Below the pieces are notes generated by a model. That model saw only the letters and a program-made list of their open reading frames with translations. It made no database searches and was not told the origin of the DNA. A stretch of DNA of 64,000 bases from DATJLY01 sp963773665 (GTDB taxonomy: Bacteria; Pseudomonadota; Alphaproteobacteria; ATCC43930; CGMCC-115725): the NCBI GenBank assembly GCA_963773665.1, contig CAVZBZ010000003.1, positions 1 to 64,000 on the forward strand, in the 5' to 3' direction. How positions within the stretch are numbered: position 1 is the stretch's first letter; each line of letters opens with the position of its first letter. Of this stretch, positions 56,770 through 64,000 are shown piece by piece. The position numbers and the translations under genes were made by a program.

Positions 56770-57306
56770 CTACTTCCCGGCGGGCGGGGGCGGCAGGCTG
56801 TTGAAGATTTCGGCCGGCAGCACGGTCATGACGAAGACGGTGACCTTGTCCTTCGGGCCGAACGGTCCTTCGACCGCGTGCTTCACCGGCTTCAGGCTCT
56901 GCAGATAGGCTGCGATCGCGGTGGCGTCCGCCTTCGTCAGCTTGCCGTAGGCCTCGTACGGCATGATCGGCGCGAGCTGGCGCCCGTCGGGCCGCTTGCC
57001 GGTGGTGAAGGCGGTGATGATCTGCGCCCGCGTCCAGCCGCCGAGGCCGGTCTCCTTGTCGGGCGTCAGGTTGCGGCCGACGAAGACGCCGAGGCCCGGA
57101 ATGAAGAAGCCGACATCCGAGCCGCCGAGATAGCGCGCCATATCGGGATGGCCGAGAAAATTGCCGGGCGTGTGACAATCGGTGCAGCCGCCCATGTTCA
57201 CGAGGTATTTGCCCCGCGCGATTTGCGCGTCGGAAGCAGCGGCCGTGTGCGCCACGGCAAGAAGCGCCGCAGCGATACCGGCGGCAGCGAGGCGAAGACC
57301 GTTCAT
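56770..57306 (-). CDS. Periplasmic monohaem c-type cytochrome
   Basis: A 178-residue protein with a signal peptide (MNGLRLAAAGIAAALLAVAHTAAAS). One haem site, GGCTDCHTPGNF (CxxCH), follows the ARGKYLVNMGGC opening typical of small subunits of membrane dehydrogenases. MPYEAYGKLTKADATAIAAYLQSLKPV supplies the distal Met and the last helix. It resembles the cytochrome subunit that accepts electrons from isoquinoline- or alcohol-type dehydrogenases, but no dehydrogenase partner is adjacent. Confidence 0.85.
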   Translation of the reverse strand: MNGLRLAAAGIAAALLAVAHTAAASDAQIARGKYLVNMGGCTDCHTPGNFLGHPDMARYLGGSDVGFFIPGLGVFVGRNLTPDKETGLGGWTRAQIITAFTTGKRPDGRQLAPIMPYEAYGKLTKADATAIAAYLQSLKPVKHAVEGPFGPKDKVTVFVMTVLPAEIFNSLPPPPAGK

Positions 57307-57444
57307 TGGATATCCCCCTCCAAGCGGACCGGCGTGCAAGATGCCTCATTTCGCAAGCGGATGCCAGAGCGCAAACGGGCGGCTGACGGGTGCGTGACGC
57401 GGCGCTAATCTCCGTTCTCCGATGGCGCTGCCGGAGCGATCTCC

Positions 57445-60111
57445 ATGCCCGATGCCTCCCGCGACCTCGCCCCGCCGCAGCCGGTTCGTCTCGACGACTA
57501 CAGGCCGCCCGATTTCCTGATCGACACCGTCGCACTCGCCTTCGAGCTGGGCGAGGAGAGCACGATCGTGAAAGCGCGGCTCGAGATGCGCCGCAATCCC
57601 GCCGCGCCCGATCAGAAGGCGCCGCTCAGGCTCGATGGCGAGGAGCTCGAGCTTCGCGCGCTGGCACTCGACGGCGAGAGCCTTGGGCCCAACCGCTATC
57701 GCGTCGAGCCCGGCGCGCTCGTCCTGCCGGACGTGCCCCAGAAATTCGCGCTCGACATCGAGACGCGGATCCGGCCGCAGGACAACACGCAGCTTTCGGG
57801 CCTCTACAAGTCGGGCGGGAATTTCTGTACGCAGTGCGAGCCCGAGGGGTTCCGCCGCATCACCTATTTCATCGACCGGCCCGACGTGATGGCGCGCTTC
57901 GAGACGACGATCACAGCCGCGCGCGCGCGCTACCCGGTGCTGCTGTCCAATGGGAATCCGGTGGCGGTGGGCGAGGAAGCGGACGGGCTCCATTGGGCCA
58001 AATGGGTCGATCCGCATCCGAAGCCGTCATATCTCTTTGCGCTCGTCGCGGGCGATCTCGTCGCGCTCAAGGACAGTTTCGTGACGCGCTCGGGCAAGAC
58101 CGTTCCGCTCGGCATCTGGGTCAGGCGCGGCGACGAAGACAAGTGCGGCCACGCCATGCAGTCGCTGAAGACGGCGATGAAGTGGGACGAGGAGCGCTTC
58201 GGCCTCGAATACGATCTCGACGTCTTCAACATCGTCGCCGTCAGCGACTTCAACATGGGCGCGATGGAGAACAAGGGCCTCAACATCTTCAACACGAAAT
58301 ACGTGCTGGCGAAGCCCGAGACGGCGACCGACACCGATTACCAGGGCATCGAATCGGTGATCGCGCACGAGTATTTCCATAACTGGACGGGCGACCGCGT
58401 CACCTGCCGCGACTGGTTCCAGCTTTCGCTGAAGGAAGGGCTCACGGTCTATCGCGACCAGGAATTCTCGGCCGACCAAGGGAGCCGCGCGGTGCGCCGC
58501 ATCGGCGACGTGCGGCGTCTGCGCGCCGCGCAATTCCCCGAGGATGCCGGGCCGCTGGCGCACCCGGTGCAGCCCAAATCCTATCTGCGTATCGACAATT
58601 TCTATACCGCGACGATCTACAACAAGGGCGCCGAAATCGTGCGCATGATCGAGACGATCGTCGGGCGCGACGGCTTCCGCAAGGGCATGGACCTCTATTT
58701 CAAGCGCCACGACAATCGCGCGGTGACGATCGAGGATTTCGTAGCCGCAATGCAGGATGCGAACGGGATCGATCTCAGGCACTTCCGGCGCTGGTATCAC
58801 CAGGCCGGCACGCCCGAGATCATGGTGACCGACCGCTACGATCCGGCGCGGCGCAGCTACGAGCTCACGCTCCGCCAGGAGACGCCGCCGACGCCGGGCC
58901 AGCCGCAGAAGGAGCCGCTCGTCGTGCCGGTGGCGGCGGGATTCATCGGGCCCGACGGCGGCGAGCTTGCGGCGAAGGGCGATGGCGAAGGCGCCGCGTC
59001 CGCCGGATCCCGCGTCCTCCTTCTCACCGAAGCGGAGCACACATTCCGCTTCACCGAGGTCGCGGCGCCGCCCGTTCCCTCGCTCTTCCGCCGCTTCTCG
59101 GCGCCGGTGCGGCTCAGGGGCCTCGGCATCGAGCGGCTCAAGTTCCTGGCGCTGCACGACAGCGATCCGTTCAGCCGCTGGGAATCCTCGCAGCAGGTCG
59201 CGACCTGCATCCTGCTCGACATGGTGGCGGCGATCGGCCGCGGCGGCAGCCCGGGCGTCGATCCCGAGCTTATCGTGGGTCCGCGCGCGACGCTTGCCGA
59301 GGCTCAGCGCGATCCGGCCTTCACCGCCGAGCTTCTGACCTTGCCGAGCGAATCCTATCTCGCCGACCAGGTCGAGCGGGTCGATGTCGATGCGATTCAC
59401 GCCGCGCGCGAGGCGGCACGCGTCGCGATCGCCCGCGGTCTCGCCGCGGAGTTTGCGGCACTCCATGACAGCCTCGCCGATCGCGGCCCCTACCGCAGCG
59501 ACGGGCTCTCGATCGGAAGGCGCAGGCTGCGCAACGCGGCGTTGTCCTATCTTGCGGTCGAGGGCGGCGAGAACGGCATCGCGCGTGCCAAGGCGCAGTT
59601 CGACGGCGGCGGCAATATGACCGACGTGCTGGCCGCTCTCGCCGTGCTCGCCGATCTCGAGCATCCGGCGCGGATGGAGGCGCTCGACCGGTTCTATGCG
59701 CGCTGGGCGGGCGACGATCTCGTCATCGACAAATGGTTCGCGCTCCAGGCCATGTCGCGCCTGCCGAGCACGCTCGCGCGCGTGCGCGAATTGGCGCGCC
59801 ATCCGGCCTTCGACCTCAAAGTGCCGAACCGCGTGCGCGCGCTCGTCTCGGCCTTCGCCGAGGGCAATCAGGTGCGCTTCCACGACCGCAGCGGCGCGGG
59901 CTACGATTTCCTCGCCGACGAGGTGATGGCGCTCGATCCGATGAACCCGCTGATGGCGGCGCGGCTGTTGCAGCCCCTGGGCCATTGGCGGCGCCACGAT
60001 ACGATGCGCCAGGGCCTGATGCGGGCGGCACTCGAACGCGTGCTGGCGCTCCCCGGCCTCAGCAAGAATACTTACGAGATCGCCACGAAGAGCCTGGCCG
60101 AACCGGCCTGA
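57445..60111 (+). CDS. pepN: Aminopeptidase N
   Basis: An 888-residue M1 zinc aminopeptidase of the bacterial PepN type. YRPPDFLIDTVALAFELGEE starts the beta domain. SDFNMGAMENKGLNIFN is the exopeptidase GAMEN motif. VIAHEYFHNWTGDRVTCRDWFQLSLKEGLTVYRDQEF has the HExxH zinc site and the downstream Glu. The helical C-terminal domain (ALDPMNPLMAARLLQPLGHW) is complete. It acts in the cytoplasm on short peptides. ATG with GGAGCGATCTCC upstream. A GST gene follows after 25 bp. Confidence 0.95.
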   Translation: MPDASRDLAPPQPVRLDDYRPPDFLIDTVALAFELGEESTIVKARLEMRRNPAAPDQKAPLRLDGEELELRALALDGESLGPNRYRVEPGALVLPDVPQKFALDIETRIRPQDNTQLSGLYKSGGNFCTQCEPEGFRRITYFIDRPDVMARFETTITAARARYPVLLSNGNPVAVGEEADGLHWAKWVDPHPKPSYLFALVAGDLVALKDSFVTRSGKTVPLGIWVRRGDEDKCGHAMQSLKTAMKWDEERFGLEYDLDVFNIVAVSDFNMGAMENKGLNIFNTKYVLAKPETATDTDYQGIESVIAHEYFHNWTGDRVTCRDWFQLSLKEGLTVYRDQEFSADQGSRAVRRIGDVRRLRAAQFPEDAGPLAHPVQPKSYLRIDNFYTATIYNKGAEIVRMIETIVGRDGFRKGMDLYFKRHDNRAVTIEDFVAAMQDANGIDLRHFRRWYHQAGTPEIMVTDRYDPARRSYELTLRQETPPTPGQPQKEPLVVPVAAGFIGPDGGELAAKGDGEGAASAGSRVLLLTEAEHTFRFTEVAAPPVPSLFRRFSAPVRLRGLGIERLKFLALHDSDPFSRWESSQQVATCILLDMVAAIGRGGSPGVDPELIVGPRATLAEAQRDPAFTAELLTLPSESYLADQVERVDVDAIHAAREAARVAIARGLAAEFAALHDSLADRGPYRSDGLSIGRRRLRNAALSYLAVEGGENGIARAKAQFDGGGNMTDVLAALAVLADLEHPARMEALDRFYARWAGDDLVIDKWFALQAMSRLPSTLARVRELARHPAFDLKVPNRVRALVSAFAEGNQVRFHDRSGAGYDFLADEVMALDPMNPLMAARLLQPLGHWRRHDTMRQGLMRAALERVLALPGLSKNTYEIATKSLAEPA

Positions 60112-60136
60112 CACCAAGCGCAAAGGGAGACCCGAA

Positions 60137-60811
60137 ATGAAGCTCTACATGCATCCCGCTTCCACCACGAGCCGTCCGGTCATGCATTTCATCGCCGACG
60201 AGAAGCTTCCGGTCGAGCAGCAGGTGGTCGACATCTTCAAGGGCGAGCACATGGGCGATGCCTATGCGCGGCTCAATCCAAGCAAGCTCATCCCGCTCCT
60301 CGAGGATGGCGACTTCCGCCTCTCCGAGAGCGCCACCATCCTGCGCTATCTCGCGGAGAAGAGCGGCTCCAAGGCCTATCCCAAGGATCTCCGCGCCCGC
60401 GCCCGCGTGGACGAGGCGCTCGACTGGTTCAATTCGAATTTCTACCGCGACTGGGGCTACGGTTACGTCTATCCGCAAGTCTTTCCGAACCTGAAGCGGC
60501 CCGATCCCGCGGTGCAGGCGGCGGTGGTCGCGTGGGGCGGCGAGAAGGCGAAGGCGTGGCTCAAGGTTCTGGACGGGCACTGGCTTGGCGGCGGCAAGGC
60601 GTGGCTCACCGGCCCCGATCGCTCGATCGCCGATTATTTCGGCTTCGCGCTCGTCACCGCGGGCGAACTCGTGCATTGCGACCTGGCGCCCTATCGCAAC
60701 GTGACGCGCTGGATTGCGGCGATGAAGGCGGGGCCGAGCTACGGCGAGGTCTATAAATTCTTCAACGGGTTCTGCGAATCGACCAAGGCGCAGCAGTTCG
60801 CCGCGCTTTAG
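60137..60811 (+). CDS. Glutathione S-transferase family protein
   Basis: A 224-residue protein. The thioredoxin-like N-domain MKLYMHPASTTSRPVMHFIAD has Ser residues at the usual active-site position; NPSKLIPLLEDGDFRLSESATILRYLAEKSG contains the cis-Pro and the E-S glutathione-binding pair. The helical C-domain includes GPDRSIADYFGFALVTAGELV with the N-capping box. It resembles theta-like bacterial GSTs. The substrate is unknown. Confidence 0.88.
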   Translation: MKLYMHPASTTSRPVMHFIADEKLPVEQQVVDIFKGEHMGDAYARLNPSKLIPLLEDGDFRLSESATILRYLAEKSGSKAYPKDLRARARVDEALDWFNSNFYRDWGYGYVYPQVFPNLKRPDPAVQAAVVAWGGEKAKAWLKVLDGHWLGGGKAWLTGPDRSIADYFGFALVTAGELVHCDLAPYRNVTRWIAAMKAGPSYGEVYKFFNGFCESTKAQQFAAL

Positions 60812-61266
60812 ATCGGATAGCAGGACTGCGAGCTCAGCGTCACCGACGTCGGAAACGGCGCCGCGTTGAGGATCGGCAAGGTGCCGATGCTGAGGAACGT
60901 GAAGGTATAGGTGGCGACCACCTTGTTGCCGCAGGCCGGCGTCGTGACCGTGAAGACCGGACAGGTCGAGCCGGTGGGACAGGAGGGCGACCCGATCGGA
61001 AGCGGCGTCGCCTGCTGCGCGGCGTAGGTTGCGGTCGTGGTGGTCGAGCTGCAGGTGACGGCGTTGACCGAGGCGCAGCGCGCCGCCTGCTCGGCCGCGT
61101 AATCGAGGATGCCCTGCACCCAGATCGCGCGGCCGAACTCGAAGATGCCGAAGAACATTGCGATGAGGAACGGCACGAGCAGCGCGAATTCGACCGCCAT
61201 CCCGCCGCGCGCGTCGCGGCGGAGGTGGAGGAGCAATCGTCCCGTCCCGGCAAGGCTCTTCCGCAT
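60808..61266 (-). CDS. TadE/TadG-like pilus-assembly pseudopilin
   Basis: A 152-residue protein. DARGGMAVEFALLVPFLIAMFFGIFEFGRAIW is the TadE-like motif (G-x-x-A-V-E-F-A), combining a Glu at the start of one membrane helix with a polar continuation. The remainder is a secreted Ser/Thr-rich domain with six cysteines (ARCAS, VTCSS, SCPTGSTCP, ACGN, SQSCYPI). Usually TadE/F/G genes sit with the Flp/Tad pilus operon; none is present here. It converges with the GST gene with a 4-bp overlap. Confidence 0.8.
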   Translation of the reverse strand: MRKSLAGTGRLLLHLRRDARGGMAVEFALLVPFLIAMFFGIFEFGRAIWVQGILDYAAEQAARCASVNAVTCSSTTTTATYAAQQATPLPIGSPSCPTGSTCPVFTVTTPACGNKVVATYTFTFLSIGTLPILNAAPFPTSVTLSSQSCYPI

Positions 61267-61359
61267 GGAGCGAGCCTAGCCTCGGACGGGTAACGAAACG
61301 CTAAACCGAAAGCCGATCGCGCGCGAATTGCGCGGCAATTGATTGAATTGCGCGCCGTC

Positions 61360-62319
61360 TTATCCGAGCTGGTTCACCGCGCGCAGAATCTTGCCATCGA
61401 TGAAGGCGCGGATGTCCTCGGCCGCCTGGCCGTAAGCGCGCTCGTAGCCCTCGGCGGTGCAGTATCCCAGATGCGGCGTCACGATCACGTTGTCGAGCGC
61501 CAGCACCGGATGGTTCTTGGGCAGGGGCTCGATATCGTAGACGTCGAGCGCAGCACCGGCGATGCGGCGCGCCTTGAGGCTTGCGAGAAGCGCCGCCTCG
61601 TCGACGATCGGCCCGCGCGACGTGTTGACGAGAAAGGCCGTCTGCTTCATGCGCTGAAGCTCGGCCGATCCCACGAGGCCGCGCGTGCGCGGGCTCAGCA
61701 CGAGGTGGATCGAGATCACGTCGCTTGCGGCGAAGAGCGCGTCCTTTTCGACCCGGCGCGCGCCGTGCTCGGCGGCCTTGGCATCGGTCAGGTTCTGGCT
61801 CCAGGCGATGACGTTCATGCCGAACGCGTTGCCGTACTTGGCGACGAGGCTGCCGAGCCGGCCGAGCCCGAGGATGCCGAGCGTCTTGCCGTTGAGGCCG
61901 AGGCCCAGTTCCGGCGTCTGCCAGTGGCCCTGATGCAGGGCGATGTGCTCGGCCGGGATCTTGCGGAAGAGGCCGATGATGAGGCCCCAGGCGAGCTCGG
62001 CGGTGGGATAGCCCAGCATCTCGGTGCCGCACACCTGGATGCGCCGCTCGGTTGCGGCATCGACGTCGATCGCCGCGTTGCGCATCCCCGCGGTGACGAT
62101 GAGGCGCAGATTGGGCAGCCGCTCGATCAGGCTGCGGCGAAAGGCTGTTCGCTCGCGCATCAGCACGACGCACTCGAAAGTATGAAGCCGGCGCGCAAGC
62201 GCGGCCTCGTCCGGGATGTGTGCGGGAAACGCCTCGATCGCGGCATCGGGATGAAGGCTCCGCCAATCCGCCGACCGCAAGGCCGCTCCCTGGTAATCGT
62301 CGAGGATCGCCACGCGCAT
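61360..62319 (-). CDS. D-2-hydroxyacid dehydrogenase family protein
   Basis: A 319-residue NAD-dependent dehydrogenase of the phosphoglycerate/formate dehydrogenase superfamily. It starts MRVAILDDYQGAALRSADW, typical of a group annotated as D-2-hydroxyacid dehydrogenases. LGLNGKTLGILGLGRLGSLVA is the Rossmann loop. The catalytic Arg is in VNTSRGPIVDEAAL-context (SIHLVLSPRTRGLVG) and the Glu/His in DVYDIEPLPKNHP and TPHLGYCTAEGYE. A tandem ATG allows a start three bases earlier. Substrate unknown. Confidence 0.87.
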   Translation of the reverse strand: MRVAILDDYQGAALRSADWRSLHPDAAIEAFPAHIPDEAALARRLHTFECVVLMRERTAFRRSLIERLPNLRLIVTAGMRNAAIDVDAATERRIQVCGTEMLGYPTAELAWGLIIGLFRKIPAEHIALHQGHWQTPELGLGLNGKTLGILGLGRLGSLVAKYGNAFGMNVIAWSQNLTDAKAAEHGARRVEKDALFAASDVISIHLVLSPRTRGLVGSAELQRMKQTAFLVNTSRGPIVDEAALLASLKARRIAGAALDVYDIEPLPKNHPVLALDNVIVTPHLGYCTAEGYERAYGQAAEDIRAFIDGKILRAVNQLG

Positions 62320-62496
62320 CATCGCCGCCCTCACCTTCTCTTGGAGGAGGAAGGCGCGATTTAACCGGAGCTTCCGGATCAATTCAATGGCGCCGGCTGC
62401 GCACCTTCGGGGGTAAGGCGTTTCCAAGGGGCTGGCGCCGGAGCATCGCGCCCGCGGCGGCGTTTACGAAACCGCTCGGGATCGCCGGGGAGAGTG

Positions 62497-62754
62497 ATGC
62501 GGACGACGCAACAGCTGCAACAAGAGATCGTGCGCTTGAACCGCCTCATCGCGCGCATCGAAGCGAAACCGCAGCGCGAATGGCCGATCTGGGCCTCAAC
62601 CTTGCACGAGCTGCGCGAGGAGCGCGAGATCGTCGCCCTCGTCATGCTCAATCGCAGCGTCGAGGCGAGCAAGAAGATCGTGAGCTTCCGCCGCTGGCGC
62701 GACGGTCCGTGGGCGCCCCATCCCGAAGCTCAGGCCGCGGGCGGACGGCGGTAA
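62497..62754 (+). CDS. Small helical protein of unknown function
   Basis: An 85-residue protein. MRTTQQLQQEIVRLNRLIAR begins a predicted coiled coil; a central REWPIWASTLHELREEREIV and a tail KKIVSFRRWRDGPWAPHP follow. GGGGAGAGTG precedes the ATG; a GTG immediately before is possible. No family is recognised. The last 25 bp overlap the convergent DUF2842 gene. It could be a real small gene or a chance open frame. Confidence 0.45.
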   Translation: MRTTQQLQQEIVRLNRLIARIEAKPQREWPIWASTLHELREEREIVALVMLNRSVEASKKIVSFRRWRDGPWAPHPEAQAAGGRR

Positions 62755-62942
62755 GGCTCGCGCACCATCCAGCGCGTCAGCAGCGCCGCGGGCGCCACCC
62801 ACGCGACCCCGGCCACACTATAGACGGTGAAATCGAGCGCCGCATTGTCCGGAAGATTCGCCACCAGCGCCATCACCGCGCCGGCGTAAAGCGCCAGCCC
62901 GAGAATAAGTACGAGCGTGCCGATCAGGATGCGGAGCCGCAT
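62730..62942 (-). CDS. DUF2842 family small membrane protein
   Basis: A 70-residue membrane protein with two helices: LRILIGTLVLILGLALYAGAVMALVANLP and DFTVYSVAGVAWVAPAALLTRWM, ending REPYRRPPAA. The Y-x-x-A-G-x-A-W-V-x-P-A pattern is typical of DUF2842, an alphaproteobacterial family of unknown function. It is divergent from the CoA-transferase gene. Confidence 0.75.
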   Translation of the reverse strand: MRLRILIGTLVLILGLALYAGAVMALVANLPDNAALDFTVYSVAGVAWVAPAALLTRWMVREPYRRPPAA

Positions 62943-63034
62943 GGCGGCGGACCTTGCTTCGTGGCCGGCGACGCCGCAAGGACCTTCGGTCCCGCCCCAT
63001 TGACTCCGCGCGAAGGCCCCGCATTCTGGCGGGC

Positions 63035-64000
63035 GTGGGCGGAGCGCTCGAGGGCATCTTGGTGGTTTCGATCGAGCAGGCGGTGGCGGCGCCGTTGTGC
63101 AGCTGCCGGCTCGCCGACGCCGGCGCGCGCGTCATCAAGGTCGAGCGGCCGGAGGGCGATTTCGCGCGGCTCTACGACCGCGCGGCCAAGGGCGAAAGCG
63201 CCTATTTCGTGTGGCTCAACCGCGGCAAGCAGTCGGCCGTCATCGACTTGAAGCTCGAGGAAGACCGCGCGCTGCTCGGCCGCATGATCGCGCGGGCCGA
63301 CGTGTTCCTGCAGAATCTGGCGCCCGGCGCGGCCGCGCGCGCGGGCTTCGATCCGGCTTCGCTGCGCCAGAAACATCCGCGGCTCATCGCCTGTTCGATC
63401 ACCGGCTATGGCGAGAGCGGGCCGTACCGCGACATGAAGGCCTATGATTTTCTGATCCAGGCCGAGACCGGCCTAGCCTCGATCACGGGTCCGCCCGAGG
63501 CGCCGGCGCGGGTCGGCGTCTCGGTCTCGGACGTGGCCGCCGGGCTCAATGCGCACGCGGCGATCCTGCAGGCGCTTTACGCGCGCGAGCGCACCGGCGA
63601 GGGCGCGCTCATCCATATCTCGATGTTCGATGCGACCGCGGAATGGATGAGCGTGCCTTATATGAACCAGATCTATCTCGGCCGAGGCCCGGCGCGGATG
63701 GGCCTCATGCATCCCTCGATCGCGCCCTACGGCGCCTATGCTTGCGGCGACGGCAAGGCGATCGTGATCGGCATCCAGAACGAGCGCGAATGGGTCCGCT
63801 TCTGCGCCGAATTCTTGCGTGCGCCCGAGCTTGCCGCCGATCCGCGCTTCAGCTCGATGGAGCGGCGCGTCGCGCACCGCGCGGAGCTGGAGCCCATCGT
63901 AGCATCCGCCTTCGCCAAGGAGACGCGGGACGCGCTCGGCAAGCGGCTCAAGGCGGCCGAGATCGCGTTCGGCAATCTCAACTCGGTTGCGGATTTCTCG
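63035..64000 (+). CDS. CaiB/BaiF family CoA-transferase, cut by the window end
   Basis: The first 322 residues of a family III CoA-transferase; the gene continues past the window. LEGILVVSIEQAVAAPLCSCRLADAGARVIKVERPEGDFARLYD is the CoA-binding start. VWLNRGKQSAVIDLK, SITGYGESGPYRDMKAYDFLIQAETGLASITG and ISMFDATAEWMSVPY are conserved. The active-site Asp is in VSVSDVAAGL. The start is GTG at VGGALEGI; no ATG lies nearby in frame. It is a distant paralogue of the CoA-transferase near 54.7 kb. Confidence 0.85.
   Translation, partial: MGGALEGILVVSIEQAVAAPLCSCRLADAGARVIKVERPEGDFARLYDRAAKGESAYFVWLNRGKQSAVIDLKLEEDRALLGRMIARADVFLQNLAPGAAARAGFDPASLRQKHPRLIACSITGYGESGPYRDMKAYDFLIQAETGLASITGPPEAPARVGVSVSDVAAGLNAHAAILQALYARERTGEGALIHISMFDATAEWMSVPYMNQIYLGRGPARMGLMHPSIAPYGAYACGDGKAIVIGIQNEREWVRFCAEFLRAPELAADPRFSSMERRVAHRAELEPIVASAFAKETRDALGKRLKAAEIAFGNLNSVADFS

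Overview
This is a 64 kb stretch of GC-rich chromosome from an alphaproteobacterium. The assignment rests on several lineage markers: the CtrA-degradation adaptor RcdA (DUF1465), the cell-cycle regulator TrcR (DUF1013), a three-subunit proton-translocating transhydrogenase with split alpha chain, COQ9, DUF1192, DUF2842 and two small DUF465/YdcH proteins. I cannot name the genus. There are no rRNA or tRNA genes, no intact insertion sequence, no prophage and no CRISPR array. Most of the window is core metabolism.

Layout. 0.4-6 kb: EF-P and its lysyl-ligase EpmA (divergent), an inositol-phosphatase-like SuhB, then a secreted OmpA-domain protein with a MotA/MotB-like ion-driven stator pair. efp and suhB each carry one extra base that breaks the frame. 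6-11 kb: histone-H1-like protein, L31, RcdA, a small heat-shock protein with a likely RpoH promoter and ROSE-type RNA thermometer, quinone oxidoreductase, TrcR and a diiron protein. 10.9-11.6 kb: a Phd/VapC toxin-antitoxin pair with a palindromic operator. 11.6-25.4 kb: two acyl-CoA synthetases, UbiX, phosphofructokinase, a GGDEF protein, PurC/PurE, COQ9, peptide deformylase, S21, a NUDIX enzyme and the PntAA-AB-B transhydrogenase. 25.5-32.5 kb: an ECF sigma/anti-sigma pair, cytidine deaminase, an OpgC acyltransferase with two SGNH hydrolases (one lacking the catalytic His), a Wza-like export lipoprotein and a zinc alcohol dehydrogenase.

32.5-36.2 kb looks like a patchy accessory segment. It holds a cluster of degenerate direct repeats, the 5' stump of an MmeI-type methyltransferase/restriction gene, and a P-type H+-ATPase whose TGES motif reads TGKS. 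36.2-44.4 kb: two periplasmic binding proteins with no transporter partners nearby, a TenA/PqqC-like protein, a long-chain acyl-CoA ligase, an M3 oligopeptidase and an ABC1 kinase. 44.4-50.7 kb is a nucleotide-sugar and glycan locus: Ugd and Uxs make UDP-glucuronate and UDP-xylose, GalE interconverts UDP-glucose and UDP-galactose, and a large fusion joins a clan GH-A glycosidase to a family 2 glycosyltransferase. It is followed by the two ends of an ABC exporter gene whose middle is missing. 50.7-64 kb: an anti-sigma-like protein without a partner, TerC, MFS, DedA, fatty-acid/CoA enzymes, PepN, a GST, a lone TadE-like protein, a D-2-hydroxyacid dehydrogenase, and a CoA-transferase running off the window.

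Several short palindromic or direct-repeat families are scattered between genes. No large new defence or mobile system is present. The most unusual items are the glycosidase-glycosyltransferase fusion with its deleted exporter, the non-flagellar stator operon, the altered catalytic motifs in the P-type ATPase, PurE and SGNH proteins, and the two-layer heat control of the small heat-shock gene.
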